Shown: piece by piece, positions 5,645 to 12,868 of the stretch | Position numbering within the stretch: the first letter of the stretch is position 1 | Layout of the letters: each line of letters begins with the position of its first letter | Assembly (NCBI GenBank): GCA_029219125.1 | Contig: JAQXSU010000239.1 | Span: 1 to 12,868 of the forward strand | DNA from: Bacillota bacterium | Lineage (GTDB): Bacteria > Bacillota > Clostridia > Peptostreptococcales > Anaerovoracaceae | Reading direction: 5' to 3' | Length of the DNA: 12,868 bases | Program-made: the position numbers and the translations under genes | Notes under the pieces: model-generated | The model's database searches: none | What the model was told of the DNA's origin: nothing | What the model saw: only the letters and a program-made list of their open reading frames with translations

Positions 5645-7566
5645 GACTGGATCCTCTTAAACAGCCGTTCAATCTCATACCGACTGAGACGAACAAATGT
5701 AGGCCTTCCGTGTGGACAACTGAATGGATTGACGCAGGATGACAGCTCTGTCATCAGCGCTTCCATTTCCGCCATGGAAAGCGCATCACCGCCCTTCACT
5801 GCTGATTTGCAGGATTTCATAATCAGCTTGTTGATGACCACACTGTTTCTCAGATTGGTGGAATCTGAAATCTGATCGATAAAATCGCGGGCAAACTGCT
5901 CTGCTTCCTCCAATGTCATAAACGTTGGAATTTCTGTGATGCGGTATGTGCTTCGGCCGAATTCTTCGATCATATATCCCATCTTACAGAGGGATGTAAG
6001 CCAGTTTACCTTCTCCTCATCCGCCTTCAGTGAAACCTGAAGCATAATCGGCAGAAGAATCGGTTGTCTGTTCTTTTCATCCTCCTCGTATTCCCGGACC
6101 AGCTTTTCATAAAAAATGCGCTCGTGGGCGGCATGCTGGTCGATCAGATAAAAGGCATCCGACGATACAGCGGTAATATAGGTATGAAAGATATTACCTG
6201 TAATCTGCAGTTCCTGAAAATCAAAGGGCTTCAGAGCAGGCGGCTGGATGGTTAGTTTTGCTGGTTCTTCTGTACGTGCCGGAGCAGCAGAAACAGCATC
6301 AGATGATATGGGTGCTGTCTGTGATTCCTGTGATGCCGGAGGTGCAGCATTTCGCTTCACGAAAACCGGTGCAGTGGGGGTTGCTGCAGCTTCCTGCGGC
6401 ATGTCATTCTTCGGCAAGTCCAGCGGCGCAGGTTCAGCTTTCTGTTTGATGACAGGATGTGAAGTGTTGTCAGAAGGAATATTAGACAGGAATGTTTTTA
6501 TGTCAACCTGCTCTTCTTTTTCCTTCTGTATTCCATATTCTGCCGGTTTCTCCCGGAACAGACTGGCTCCGCTGACCATAGCCATTTCGCTGCCCAGTGT
6601 AATGCGGATTGCCCGTGTCATAAAGTCAATGATGTCTGCCTCATGATCGAAACGGACTTCCCGTTTATTGGGATGAATATTTACATCAAGATCTGCAGGG
6701 TCTGTTTCCAGAAACAGATATGCTACCGGGTGGCGTCCGTCAAAGATCCGTTCCCGGTATCCTTCCGCCAGCCCCTTTTCCATCACCTTGCTGTGAACGA
6801 CCCGGCCATTGACGAAGAAGACCTGCGAGGAACGACTGTTTTTCGTCTGTGCAGGTGTGGAAATATACCCTTCCAGACGAAGCTTCCCTTCTGTATAGTT
6901 TACGGGTGTCAGATTCTTCGGATCCACATTCTTATATACGCGTACAATTGTATTGAACCGGTTTCCGTCTCCAGCGGTGGAGAAAAGAACCGTACCATTG
7001 TTTATGAAACGGAATTTAATCTCTTTATATGCCAGGGCCATCTGGCTCATAAAGTCAATGATCATGCCGCTTTCGGCAGAATCGCTCTTCAGAAATTTCA
7101 GCCGTGCCGGCGTATTATAAAACAGATCCGTTACGATCATGGTCGTGCCGTCCGGACAGCCTGTCTGCTGATGAACCATCACTTCCCCGCCATGAAGAAG
7201 GACTCTGGTTCCGATTTTCGAATCACGGCATTTTGTCACCATCTCGGTCCGGCTCACCGCGCAGATGGAGGCCAGAGCCTCTCCACGGAAACCAAGCGTA
7301 CCAATGGCATCCAGATCGCCGGCTGTGCGGATTTTGCTGGTGGCATGACGAAGAAAGGCGGTCTCCACCTGGTCTTCAGGAATGCCGCATCCGTCATCGG
7401 TGACCCGAATATAGGATTTTCCGCCGTTGCGAATTTCAACGACAATGGAAGAAGCACCGGCATCCACCGCATTTTCCACCAGTTCTTTTACAATGGAGAC
7501 GGGACGATCGATGACTTCTCCTGCAGCGATTTTATCCGCAATATGTTTCTCAAGTACTTTAATCAT
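5641..7566 (-). CDS. mutL: DNA mismatch repair protein MutL (endonuclease-type)
   Basis: MutL couples mismatch recognition by MutS to strand incision. The 641-residue protein has an N-terminal GHKL ATPase: KELVENAVDAG (27-37, catalytic E28 and Mg-binding N32), DDGCGI (57-62), RHATSKI (73-79) and GTLGFRGEAL (89-98). A Pro/Ala-rich linker spans about 340-445. The C-terminal dimerisation domain holds the metal-dependent endonuclease set found where MutH is absent: DQHAAHERIFYE (476-487, fitting DQHAx2Ex4E), SCK (585-587), CPHGRPT (617-623) and FVR. QPILLP (501-506) fits a beta-clamp-binding motif. MutL therefore probably nicks DNA itself. The ATG (7564-7566) lies inside the mutS 3' end with AAGGAA 8 nt upstream, so translation is likely coupled to mutS. 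The stop shares ATGA with the miaA start. The identification is secure. Confidence 0.98.
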   Translation of the reverse strand: MIKVLEKHIADKIAAGEVIDRPVSIVKELVENAVDAGASSIVVEIRNGGKSYIRVTDDGCGIPEDQVETAFLRHATSKIRTAGDLDAIGTLGFRGEALASICAVSRTEMVTKCRDSKIGTRVLLHGGEVMVHQQTGCPDGTTMIVTDLFYNTPARLKFLKSDSAESGMIIDFMSQMALAYKEIKFRFINNGTVLFSTAGDGNRFNTIVRVYKNVDPKNLTPVNYTEGKLRLEGYISTPAQTKNSRSSQVFFVNGRVVHSKVMEKGLAEGYRERIFDGRHPVAYLFLETDPADLDVNIHPNKREVRFDHEADIIDFMTRAIRITLGSEMAMVSGASLFREKPAEYGIQKEKEEQVDIKTFLSNIPSDNTSHPVIKQKAEPAPLDLPKNDMPQEAAATPTAPVFVKRNAAPPASQESQTAPISSDAVSAAPARTEEPAKLTIQPPALKPFDFQELQITGNIFHTYITAVSSDAFYLIDQHAAHERIFYEKLVREYEEDEKNRQPILLPIMLQVSLKADEEKVNWLTSLCKMGYMIEEFGRSTYRITEIPTFMTLEEAEQFARDFIDQISDSTNLRNSVVINKLIMKSCKSAVKGGDALSMAEMEALMTELSSCVNPFSCPHGRPTFVRLSRYEIERLFKRIQS

Positions 7567-10249
7567 CTAAGGATTCCTTCAGTTCTTCCAGTATTCGAAA
7601 CGCCTGGGAAGGCGTAATTTCCATGAGATCGATATCCCGCAGCCGTTCCACAACGGAAACCGGTGCGAAATCAAAAAGGGAGATCTGCCCTTCCACTGCC
7701 GTTCCGGACGGCTTGGACGGTTTGGCTGACTTGGATACCTTCCCTTCCTTCGCCCCTTTTTCCTGCGAATCCGGCGTAGTGCTGCTCTCCTCGCAAGTGT
7801 GAACAGAGGATCCTTCTGAAGCAGAGGATTCCAGTTCCGCCAGCTTGTCCTCCGCACGATCCAGCAGTTTTTTCGGCACGCCGGCCAGCCTTGCCACATG
7901 AATGCCGTAGCTTCTGCTGGCAGAGCCTTCTACAATCTTATGAAGAAAAACGATATTTCCGTTTTCCTCTGACACATCGACATTCAGATTCCGGACGCCG
8001 GAGATTTCATCCTCCAGTACCGTCAGTTCATGGTAGTGAGTGGCGAATAGCGTTCGGATATGGGTCTTTTCATTGCAGAGATATTCCACAGCGGCCCAGG
8101 CGATGGAAAGACCGTCATAGGTACTGGTACCGCGGCCGATTTCATCCAGAATCACCAGACTCCGCTGACGTGCAGAACCCAGAATATAGGATAATTCGCT
8201 CATTTCCACGAAGAACGTAGACTGGCCCTGCGCCAGATTGTCTGAGGCACCGATTCTCGTAAAGATACGATCTACTACACCGATCCTTGCCCGTTCACAC
8301 GGAACGAAGCAGCCTGCCTGTGCCATGAGAACAATCAGTGCAGTCTGCCGCATGTAGGTGGATTTCCCCGCCATGTTGGGACCGGTAATCAGCAGCATGC
8401 TGGTATCGTGGTCATTCATGTACACATCATTGGATACGAACTGACCATCGGGAATGGTCTGTTCGATGACGGGATGACGGCCTTTAAGGATCTCCAGTTC
8501 AAGTGATTCATCGATGACCGGCTTCACATAGCCCAGCCGGTCACTGACCTCTGCGAAGGAGCACAGCACATCCAGACAGGCCACTGCAGAAGAGGTCTTC
8601 TGGATCGGAACGATATATGCCTCAATCTGCTCCCGCAAGTCGCAGAAGATGTCGTATTCCATCTGGTTGATCTTTGTTTCTGCGTTCAGAACCAGACTTT
8701 CCATTTCCTTCAGTTCCGGTGTGATGAACCGCTCTGCGTTGGCCAGCGTCTGTTTTCGGATATAGTTTTCCGGTATCATGTCATAAAAAGACTTGGTCAC
8801 TTCCAGATAATACCCGAACACGCGGTTGTATCCCACTTTCAGGTTGCGGATTCCGGTCCGCTCTCTCTCGCTGTTTTCCAGGTTGGCGATCCAGTGCTTG
8901 CCGTCTTTGATGGAATCCTTCAGCTGATCCAGTCCGGAAGAAAAACCGGGTTTGATCAGTCCGCCTTCCCGAATCTGAAACGGCGGATCTTCCACAATGG
9001 CAGCTTCAATCAGCTGATATACCTCCGTCAGAGGATCCATTTCCCCATTGAGGTCTGATAGGAGCTGCGAATCTTCCGACAGTTCAGAAAGACCATCCTT
9101 CAGTTCCGGAAGCACAGCGATGGAATTACGCAGTGCAATCATATCCTTGCCGTTGGCATTGCCGCAGGCGATACGACCCGTCAGTCGTTCGAAATCATAG
9201 ATGTCCTTCAGTGCTTCTTTCAGATTATTTCGGAGCAGAGGATTTTCATAGAGCGATTCTACGGCATCCAGGCGGAGATTGATCTCATCTGCCCGATTCA
9301 GCGGTTCACGGAGCCACTGCTTCATTTTCCGGCTTCCCATTGCAGTATGGGTCTTATCCAGAACCCCCAGAAGGGATCCGGAGACCTTGCGATCATACAG
9401 AGTTTCGGTGATTTCCAGATTCCGCAGGGTTGCTTTGTCCAGGGTCATATGACCGCCGATTTCGTAAATATTTACATGGGTGATATGCTTCAGAGACTGC
9501 TTTTGCGTCTCAAGGAGATAATTCAGCAGGACGCCCAGTGCGATGACGCCGTAAGGCCGGAAATCCAGACCCAGTCCGGTCAGGGATATGGTCTGAAACT
9601 GCGACTTGATGGCTTCCTCGCAGGCCCGTACAGAGAAAAAAGCATCACTGCGCACATCCAGGCATGCTTCGGTGATATGCTTCATTTCGTCCGCATCATA
9701 CTGCTCCGCCAGTGTCTGACTGACAATGATCTCCTTCGCTTTGATTTTTACCAGTTCATTGAGAAGAGTCGCATACAGATCCTCTCCTCTGTATTCAGTC
9801 ACATTCAGCTCGCCGGTAGATATGTCGCAGTAGGCTACAGACAGTCCTTCTGCATCCATATGCACGGCAGCCAGATAGTTGTTTTCTTTTTCAGCCAGCA
9901 TAGACTGTGATGTGAGGGTACCGGGTGTGACGATCTGAATGACCTCTCGTTTCACGATGCCTTTGGCAGACTTCGGATCCTCCATCTGTTCACAGATGGC
10001 AACCTTATATCCCCTCTCCACCAGCCTGGCGATGTAACTTTCTGCGGAATGGAAAGGGACTCCGCACATGGGAGCCCTTTCTTCTTGTCCGCAGTTTTTT
10101 CCGGTCAATGTTAATTCCAGTTCGCGGGATGCCGTTTTCGCATCCTCAAAGAACATTTCATAAAAGTCCCCAAGTCTGAAAAACAGAATGCAATCCTGGT
10201 ATTCCGCCTTGATATCCATATACTGCTGCATCATTGGTGAAACTTTCAT
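7559..10249 (-). CDS. mutS: DNA mismatch repair protein MutS
   Basis: MutS binds base mismatches and small loops as a dimer, exchanges ADP for ATP and recruits MutL. The protein has 896 residues, slightly long for the family (about 850-880). The N-terminal mismatch-reading domain carries the Phe-x-Glu motif in RLGDFYEMF (F29, E31). The connector, lever and clamp regions follow. The C-terminal ABC-type ATPase has Walker A GPNMAGKST (623-631), the STFFVEMSE signature (677-685), Walker B with LVILDEIGRGTSTYDG (698-713) and ATHYHEL (736-742). A low-complexity Ser/Lys/Pro linker (about 806-854) leads to QISLFDF (855-861), which fits the sliding-clamp-binding consensus QxSLF. The start is set by AGGAAGGA ahead of the ATG and by the family-typical opening (M..SPMMQQY). 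The 3' end overlaps mutL by 8 nt. The identification is secure. Confidence 0.98.
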   Translation of the reverse strand: MKVSPMMQQYMDIKAEYQDCILFFRLGDFYEMFFEDAKTASRELELTLTGKNCGQEERAPMCGVPFHSAESYIARLVERGYKVAICEQMEDPKSAKGIVKREVIQIVTPGTLTSQSMLAEKENNYLAAVHMDAEGLSVAYCDISTGELNVTEYRGEDLYATLLNELVKIKAKEIIVSQTLAEQYDADEMKHITEACLDVRSDAFFSVRACEEAIKSQFQTISLTGLGLDFRPYGVIALGVLLNYLLETQKQSLKHITHVNIYEIGGHMTLDKATLRNLEITETLYDRKVSGSLLGVLDKTHTAMGSRKMKQWLREPLNRADEINLRLDAVESLYENPLLRNNLKEALKDIYDFERLTGRIACGNANGKDMIALRNSIAVLPELKDGLSELSEDSQLLSDLNGEMDPLTEVYQLIEAAIVEDPPFQIREGGLIKPGFSSGLDQLKDSIKDGKHWIANLENSERERTGIRNLKVGYNRVFGYYLEVTKSFYDMIPENYIRKQTLANAERFITPELKEMESLVLNAETKINQMEYDIFCDLREQIEAYIVPIQKTSSAVACLDVLCSFAEVSDRLGYVKPVIDESLELEILKGRHPVIEQTIPDGQFVSNDVYMNDHDTSMLLITGPNMAGKSTYMRQTALIVLMAQAGCFVPCERARIGVVDRIFTRIGASDNLAQGQSTFFVEMSELSYILGSARQRSLVILDEIGRGTSTYDGLSIAWAAVEYLCNEKTHIRTLFATHYHELTVLEDEISGVRNLNVDVSEENGNIVFLHKIVEGSASRSYGIHVARLAGVPKKLLDRAEDKLAELESSASEGSSVHTCEESSTTPDSQEKGAKEGKVSKSAKPSKPSGTAVEGQISLFDFAPVSVVERLRDIDLMEITPSQAFRILEELKESLDD

Positions 10250-10292
10250 AAATGTCCTTCCTTCTGATTGTTAACTATATATCTGATTCCTT

Positions 10293-10321
10293 AAAATATA
10301 AAAATGAAAACTATCTTGCAA
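10293..10321 (-). promoter_or_regulatory. Weak candidate sigma-A promoter for mutS
   Basis: On the minus strand TTGCAA (10321-10316) and TATTTT (10298-10293) are separated by 17 bp in an AT-rich gap, each matching 4 of 6 consensus bases. The position, just after the aminotransferase stop and 44 bp before the mutS ATG, suits a secondary promoter. The match is weak, and such patterns arise readily in AT-rich DNA. Confidence 0.3.
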
Positions 10322-10324
10322 GAT
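10313..10324. repeat. Perfect 12-bp palindrome at the end of the aminotransferase gene
   Basis: ATCTTGCAAGAT is perfectly self-complementary and touches the last base of the aminotransferase stop codon. It is too short to form a good RNA hairpin. It could be a protein-binding site upstream of mutS or may be chance. It overlaps the -35 of the weak candidate mutS promoter. Confidence 0.3.
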
Positions 10325-11514
10325 TATCTGGCGTTGTAAGCCTTGATACCTTCTTTGATGATGTTGATACCGGCTCTCATATCTTCTGCCTTCAGAACAT
10401 ATGCGATACGGATGTCAGACTGACCTACACCCGGAGTGCTGAAGAAGCCGCCGGCAGGTGCGAACATAACGGTTTCGCCGTTTACATCGAATTCCTGCAG
10501 CAGGAACATTAAGAACTTTTCAGCATTGTCGATCGGCAGCTGGCAGGTGATGTAGAATGCGCCTTCCGGAACACCAAACTTGATGCCTTCGATTTCTTTC
10601 AGTGCTTCCACAGATACGTTTCTTCTGTATTCGTATTCCTTCTTGATATCGTCAAAGTAGGAAGGATCCAGATTGTACAGAGCTGCAGCACCCAGCATAT
10701 CCAGAGTCGGGCAGCACAGTCTGGCCTGGCACAGCTTCATCAGGTTGCCCATCAGTTCCTGATTCTTGGAAGCGATGGAACCGATTCTGGCGCCGCATGC
10801 GGAGAAACGCTTGGAAACGGAGTCCACGATGATCACATTCTGTTCTGCTTCCTTGAAGGAACCGAAGGTTGCCATTTCCTTGCCGTCATAAGTAAATTCT
10901 CTGTAAACTTCATCAGCGATGATGTACAGGTCGTGCTCCAGAGCGATGTCCACGATCAGCTTCATTTCATCGTGAGTCAGCACCTTACCGGTCGGATTGC
11001 CCGGGTTGATGATGCAGATAGCTCTGGTCTTATCGGTGATAACACCTTCAATTTTTTCTCTTACGGCATACTGGTAACCGTCGTCTGCAGTGGTCGGAAT
11101 TGCAACCATCTTGCCGCCTGCCTGGCCTACGAAGGTCTTGTAGTTGGTGTAGAACGGTTCTGCCATGATGACTTCGTCATCGTTGTCCAGAATTGCAGTC
11201 ATCAGCATGTTGATGGCTTCGGATCCGCCGTTTGTGATGAGCAGATCCTTCTTTTCGAAGTCCAGACCGATTCTCTTATAGTACCCAACCAGAGCTTCCA
11301 GCAGACTTGCTTCACCCTGGGAATTTGCGTAAGCCAGAACTTCCTGGTCGAAATTCTTCACGGTATCAAAGAAAGCCTTCGGTGTCTTGATATCCGGCTG
11401 ACCCAGATTTAAGCGGTACACCTTCTTGCCGGCTGCAACAGCAGCATCTGCATACGGAACGAATTTTCTGATTGGGGATAATTCCATTGCCTGGATTTTT
11501 TTGGATAGTTTCAT
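10324..11514 (-). CDS. PLP-dependent class I aminotransferase (aspartate-aminotransferase-like)
   Basis: This is a fold-type I aminotransferase of 396 residues, full length for the family, acting in the cytoplasm on an amino acid/2-oxo acid pair. The signatures are in order: an N-terminal LNLGQPDIKTP (36-45), TNGGSEA (94-100, PLP phosphate binding), NPGNPTGKV (170-178), ADEVYREF (200-207, with PLP-contacting D201 and Y204), the Schiff-base lysine K235 in VDSVSKRFSACGARIG (230-245), and R369 in DIRIAYV, the expected substrate-carboxylate arginine. It belongs to the large aspartate/aromatic aminotransferase group; aspartate, aromatic or alanine specificity cannot be decided from these motifs. 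A good RBS (AAGGAG) precedes the ATG at 11512-11514. Its codon use appears more strongly biased (for example frequent AAC, TTC, GGT, AAG) than that of the flanking repair genes, which suggests higher expression. The gap to mutS is 74 bp. Confidence 0.9.
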   Translation of the reverse strand: MKLSKKIQAMELSPIRKFVPYADAAVAAGKKVYRLNLGQPDIKTPKAFFDTVKNFDQEVLAYANSQGEASLLEALVGYYKRIGLDFEKKDLLITNGGSEAINMLMTAILDNDDEVIMAEPFYTNYKTFVGQAGGKMVAIPTTADDGYQYAVREKIEGVITDKTRAICIINPGNPTGKVLTHDEMKLIVDIALEHDLYIIADEVYREFTYDGKEMATFGSFKEAEQNVIIVDSVSKRFSACGARIGSIASKNQELMGNLMKLCQARLCCPTLDMLGAAALYNLDPSYFDDIKKEYEYRRNVSVEALKEIEGIKFGVPEGAFYITCQLPIDNAEKFLMFLLQEFDVNGETVMFAPAGGFFSTPGVGQSDIRIAYVLKAEDMRAGINIIKEGIKAYNAR

Positions 11515-11548
11515 TTCTCTCTTCTCCTTACAACTAAACTTTGCCTGG

Positions 11549-11570
11549 AACGGCGCCGAAAAACGCCATT
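11549..11570 (-). other. Small hairpin in the tlyA-aminotransferase intergenic region
   Basis: The 73-bp gap 11515-11587 holds a 7-bp stem (AATGGCG/CGCCGTT on the minus strand, one G-T pair) with an 8-nt loop. No T-run follows, so it does not look like a Rho-independent terminator. No convincing promoter is visible in this gap either, so readthrough from dxs-tlyA into the aminotransferase is plausible. A GTAAGGAG ribosome binding site sits about 10 nt before the next ATG. Confidence 0.3.
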
Positions 11571-11587
11571 ACCCATAGAATTAACAT

Positions 11588-12451
11588 TTATTCAAGCTCC
11601 TCATGGGAGGCATTGACGATGGTTTCAATGAGGGCAGGATCCAGCGGGCCTTCTTTCCCCGCAAAATCTTTTCGCCCGGCTTCGTCGGCAGATACGGAAG
11701 CATTTTCTGCCAGAGGTTTTTTCAGGTACATCAGATATTCGATGTTTCCTTTGGCTCCGGTGACCGGTGAAAAAGTCAGTCCTTCCGGTTTCAGCCCGCA
11801 ATCTGCCGCATAGGCCGCAACCTTTTCTATGACTTCTCTGTGTACCTTCCGATCCCTGACGATGCCCTTTTTTCCAACCTGTTCTCTTCCCGCTTCAAAC
11901 TGAGGCTTCACGAGACAGACAAGACTGCCTTCTTCCCGAAGCAGTCTGGCAGCCACTGGGAAAACCAGTTTCAATGAGATAAAGGACACATCGATGCTGA
12001 TAAAGTCGATGGGGTCCTCAATGGTCTGCGGATCCAGATACCGGATATTGCACTTTTCCATATTTACAACGCGGTTATCGATTCGCAGCTTATAATCCAG
12101 CTGTCCGTAACCCACATCTACGGCATAAACCTTTCTGGCGCCTTTCTGCAGCATACAGTCCGTAAATCCGCCGGTAGATGCACCGATGTCCATGCAGACA
12201 CAGTCCGTCAGCGGGAATCCCCACAGATTCATGGCTTTCTCCAGCTTCAGACCGCCGCGGCTCACATAGGGACAGAGATTTTCCTTCACAGTGATCTCTG
12301 CATTTTCGTCTACCATGTTGCCGGCTTTATCACTCTTCTGTCCGTCCACATAGACGATTCCTGCCATGATGGAAGCCTTTGCCCTCTCTCTGGACGGATA
12401 GAATCCTTTTTTTACTAATAAAACATCAAGCCTTTCCTTCAATCTGTTCAC
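11588..12451 (-). CDS. tlyA: TlyA-family S4/FtsJ rRNA methyltransferase (hemolysin A family)
   Basis: TlyA proteins are cytoplasmic SAM-dependent methyltransferases; characterised members 2'-O-methylate ribosomal RNA. The 287-residue product has an N-terminal S4 RNA-binding domain (about residues 5-65, starting RLDVLLVKKG), the linker motif SRGGLKL (64-70), and an FtsJ-like fold: DIGASTGGFTD (88-98, SAM-binding loop), the acidic D112 of VDVGYGQLD, DVSFISL (154-160), VKPQFE (181-186) and GNIEYL (235-240). About 45 residues after residue 245 form an acidic tail. The start is a GTG at 12449-12451 inside the dxs 3' end; an AAAGGA lies only 3 nt upstream of it. A TTG at 12440-12442 (LKERLDVLL...) has a more distant spacing of about 12 nt and is an alternative start that would shorten the protein by three residues. 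The hemolysin name is historical. The sequence supports a methyltransferase; which rRNA position it modifies cannot be read from it. Confidence 0.9.
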   Translation of the reverse strand: MNRLKERLDVLLVKKGFYPSRERAKASIMAGIVYVDGQKSDKAGNMVDENAEITVKENLCPYVSRGGLKLEKAMNLWGFPLTDCVCMDIGASTGGFTDCMLQKGARKVYAVDVGYGQLDYKLRIDNRVVNMEKCNIRYLDPQTIEDPIDFISIDVSFISLKLVFPVAARLLREEGSLVCLVKPQFEAGREQVGKKGIVRDRKVHREVIEKVAAYAADCGLKPEGLTFSPVTGAKGNIEYLMYLKKPLAENASVSADEAGRKDFAGKEGPLDPALIETIVNASHEELE

Positions 12452-12868
12452 AAATCCTTTCTGTGATCTTTTCCGGTGTCAAACCGTATTTATCTCTCAG
12501 TTCAGCTACTGATCCATGTTCAATGAAGGAATCCGGCCAGCCGAAACGAAGAACCTGTGTACTTTCCTCTCTGCGGCCAAAATAACGCTTCTTTTGCACA
12601 TCCAATGAAGCAGATGCCAGCCCGGCAGCAACCTGCTGCCCGAAACCGCCCTCCAGTACATTATCCTCCAGAGTAACAAGAAGATGACAATTATTAGACA
12701 GCAGAGACAGATCCAGAGGTTTCACTGCAGTTACATCAACAAGACCTGCTGCATATCCACGGTCTCTCAGCATGCTGCAAACCTTCTCTCCGCACGGATA
12801 CATGGAACCTGCTGCCCAGATATCAATGGCTGGACGACGCAAGCCCATTTCTTCCATACGAAGATTGC
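12426..12868 (-). CDS. dxs: 1-deoxy-D-xylulose-5-phosphate synthase, C-terminal part (5' end outside window)
   Basis: Dxs is a thiamine-diphosphate enzyme that condenses pyruvate and glyceraldehyde 3-phosphate to DXP, the first step of the MEP isoprenoid pathway. Only the last ~147 residues are present. The reading frame is open to the window edge (N-L-R precede the first visible Met), so the Met at 12857 is internal and not the start. What is visible is the transketolase C-terminal domain: a Rossmann-like start (IDIWAAGSM), the VKPLD strand, the conserved TLEDNVLEGGFG segment and the family signature GWPDSFIEHG, followed by the usual GLTPEKI helix and a short tail ending in TGA at 12426-12428. 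The gene runs 26 nt into tlyA, so the two are probably translationally coupled; dxs-tlyA adjacency is common in Bacillota. The identity rests on the C-terminal motifs only. The ThDP-binding domain cannot be seen. Confidence 0.9.
   Translation of the reverse strand, partial: NLRMEEMGLRRPAIDIWAAGSMYPCGEKVCSMLRDRGYAAGLVDVTAVKPLDLSLLSNNCHLLVTLEDNVLEGGFGQQVAAGLASASLDVQKKRYFGRREESTQVLRFGWPDSFIEHGSVAELRDKYGLTPEKITERICEQIEGKA

Noticed and set aside
5060..5875. Open plus-strand frame of 271 codons across the miaA-mutL junction
   Set aside because: It is antisense to two secure genes, with composition and lack of motifs pointing to a shadow frame.
6248..6646. Ala/Gly/Ser-rich plus-strand frame opposite the MutL linker
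   Set aside because: Its composition simply mirrors the Pro/Ala-rich linker codons of MutL on the other strand.
6643..7617. Open plus-strand frame of 324 codons opposite mutL
   Set aside because: It lies wholly antisense to the conserved MutL ATPase domain, shows no motif, and has no associated promoter or RBS.
11549..11570. Possible terminator between tlyA and the aminotransferase
   Set aside because: There is a 7-bp stem but no T-run after it on the minus strand, so it is kept only as a low-confidence hairpin.
1..12868. CRISPR array, tRNA/rRNA genes, insertion sequence or riboswitch
   Set aside because: No regularly spaced repeats, cloverleaf sequence, transposase or terminal inverted repeats were seen. 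The gaps (27-146 bp) are too short or lack conserved aptamer-like blocks.

Overview
The window is a stretch of core chromosome from a Gram-positive anaerobe of the class Clostridia (Bacillota). The evidence is indirect: purine-rich AAGGAGG-type ribosome binding sites, a Bacillota-style nicking MutL with a MutS and no MutH nearby, the mutS-mutL-miaA block followed by a YnbB/methionine-gamma-lyase-like gene, and dxs next to tlyA. I cannot name the genus. Every gene I accept lies on the minus strand, so transcription runs from high to low coordinates.

Layout in transcription order. (1) 12868-11588: the 3' part of dxs (isoprenoid precursor synthesis), overlapping tlyA (S4/FtsJ-type rRNA methyltransferase). 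(2) 11514-10324: a class I PLP-dependent aminotransferase. (3) 10249-4700: mutS, mutL and miaA, joined by 8-nt and 4-nt overlaps. (4) 4718-3591: a complete tyrosine recombinase whose start lies inside the end of miaA. (5) 3546-1456: a methionine-gamma-lyase-family PLP protein and a TVP38/TMEM64 (DedA-like) membrane protein, closed by a strong Rho-independent terminator at 1421-1370. (6) 1309-101: an independently promoted XRE-type repressor fused to a multi-pass membrane domain. (7) 100-1: a strong sigma-A promoter with three LexA-like boxes and a Shine-Dalgarno sequence at the window edge. It drives a gene that begins just outside the window, most likely lexA.

Gaps from dxs to the TVP38 gene are short or absent (the longest are 73-74 bp), and no convincing terminator interrupts them, so these genes are probably largely co-transcribed. 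The clearest functional theme is genome maintenance: mismatch repair (MutS and MutL, both with sliding-clamp-binding motifs), tRNA modification (MiaA), a site-specific recombinase, and an SOS-type control region at the left end.

I found no wholly new multi-gene system, CRISPR array, tRNA, rRNA or insertion sequence. The items most worth a second look are the triple LexA-box promoter at 1-84, the tyrosine recombinase embedded in the mismatch-repair/miaA operon, the hairpin that holds the putative SD and start codon of the TVP38 gene, and the membrane-anchored XRE regulator placed between the operon and the presumed lexA.
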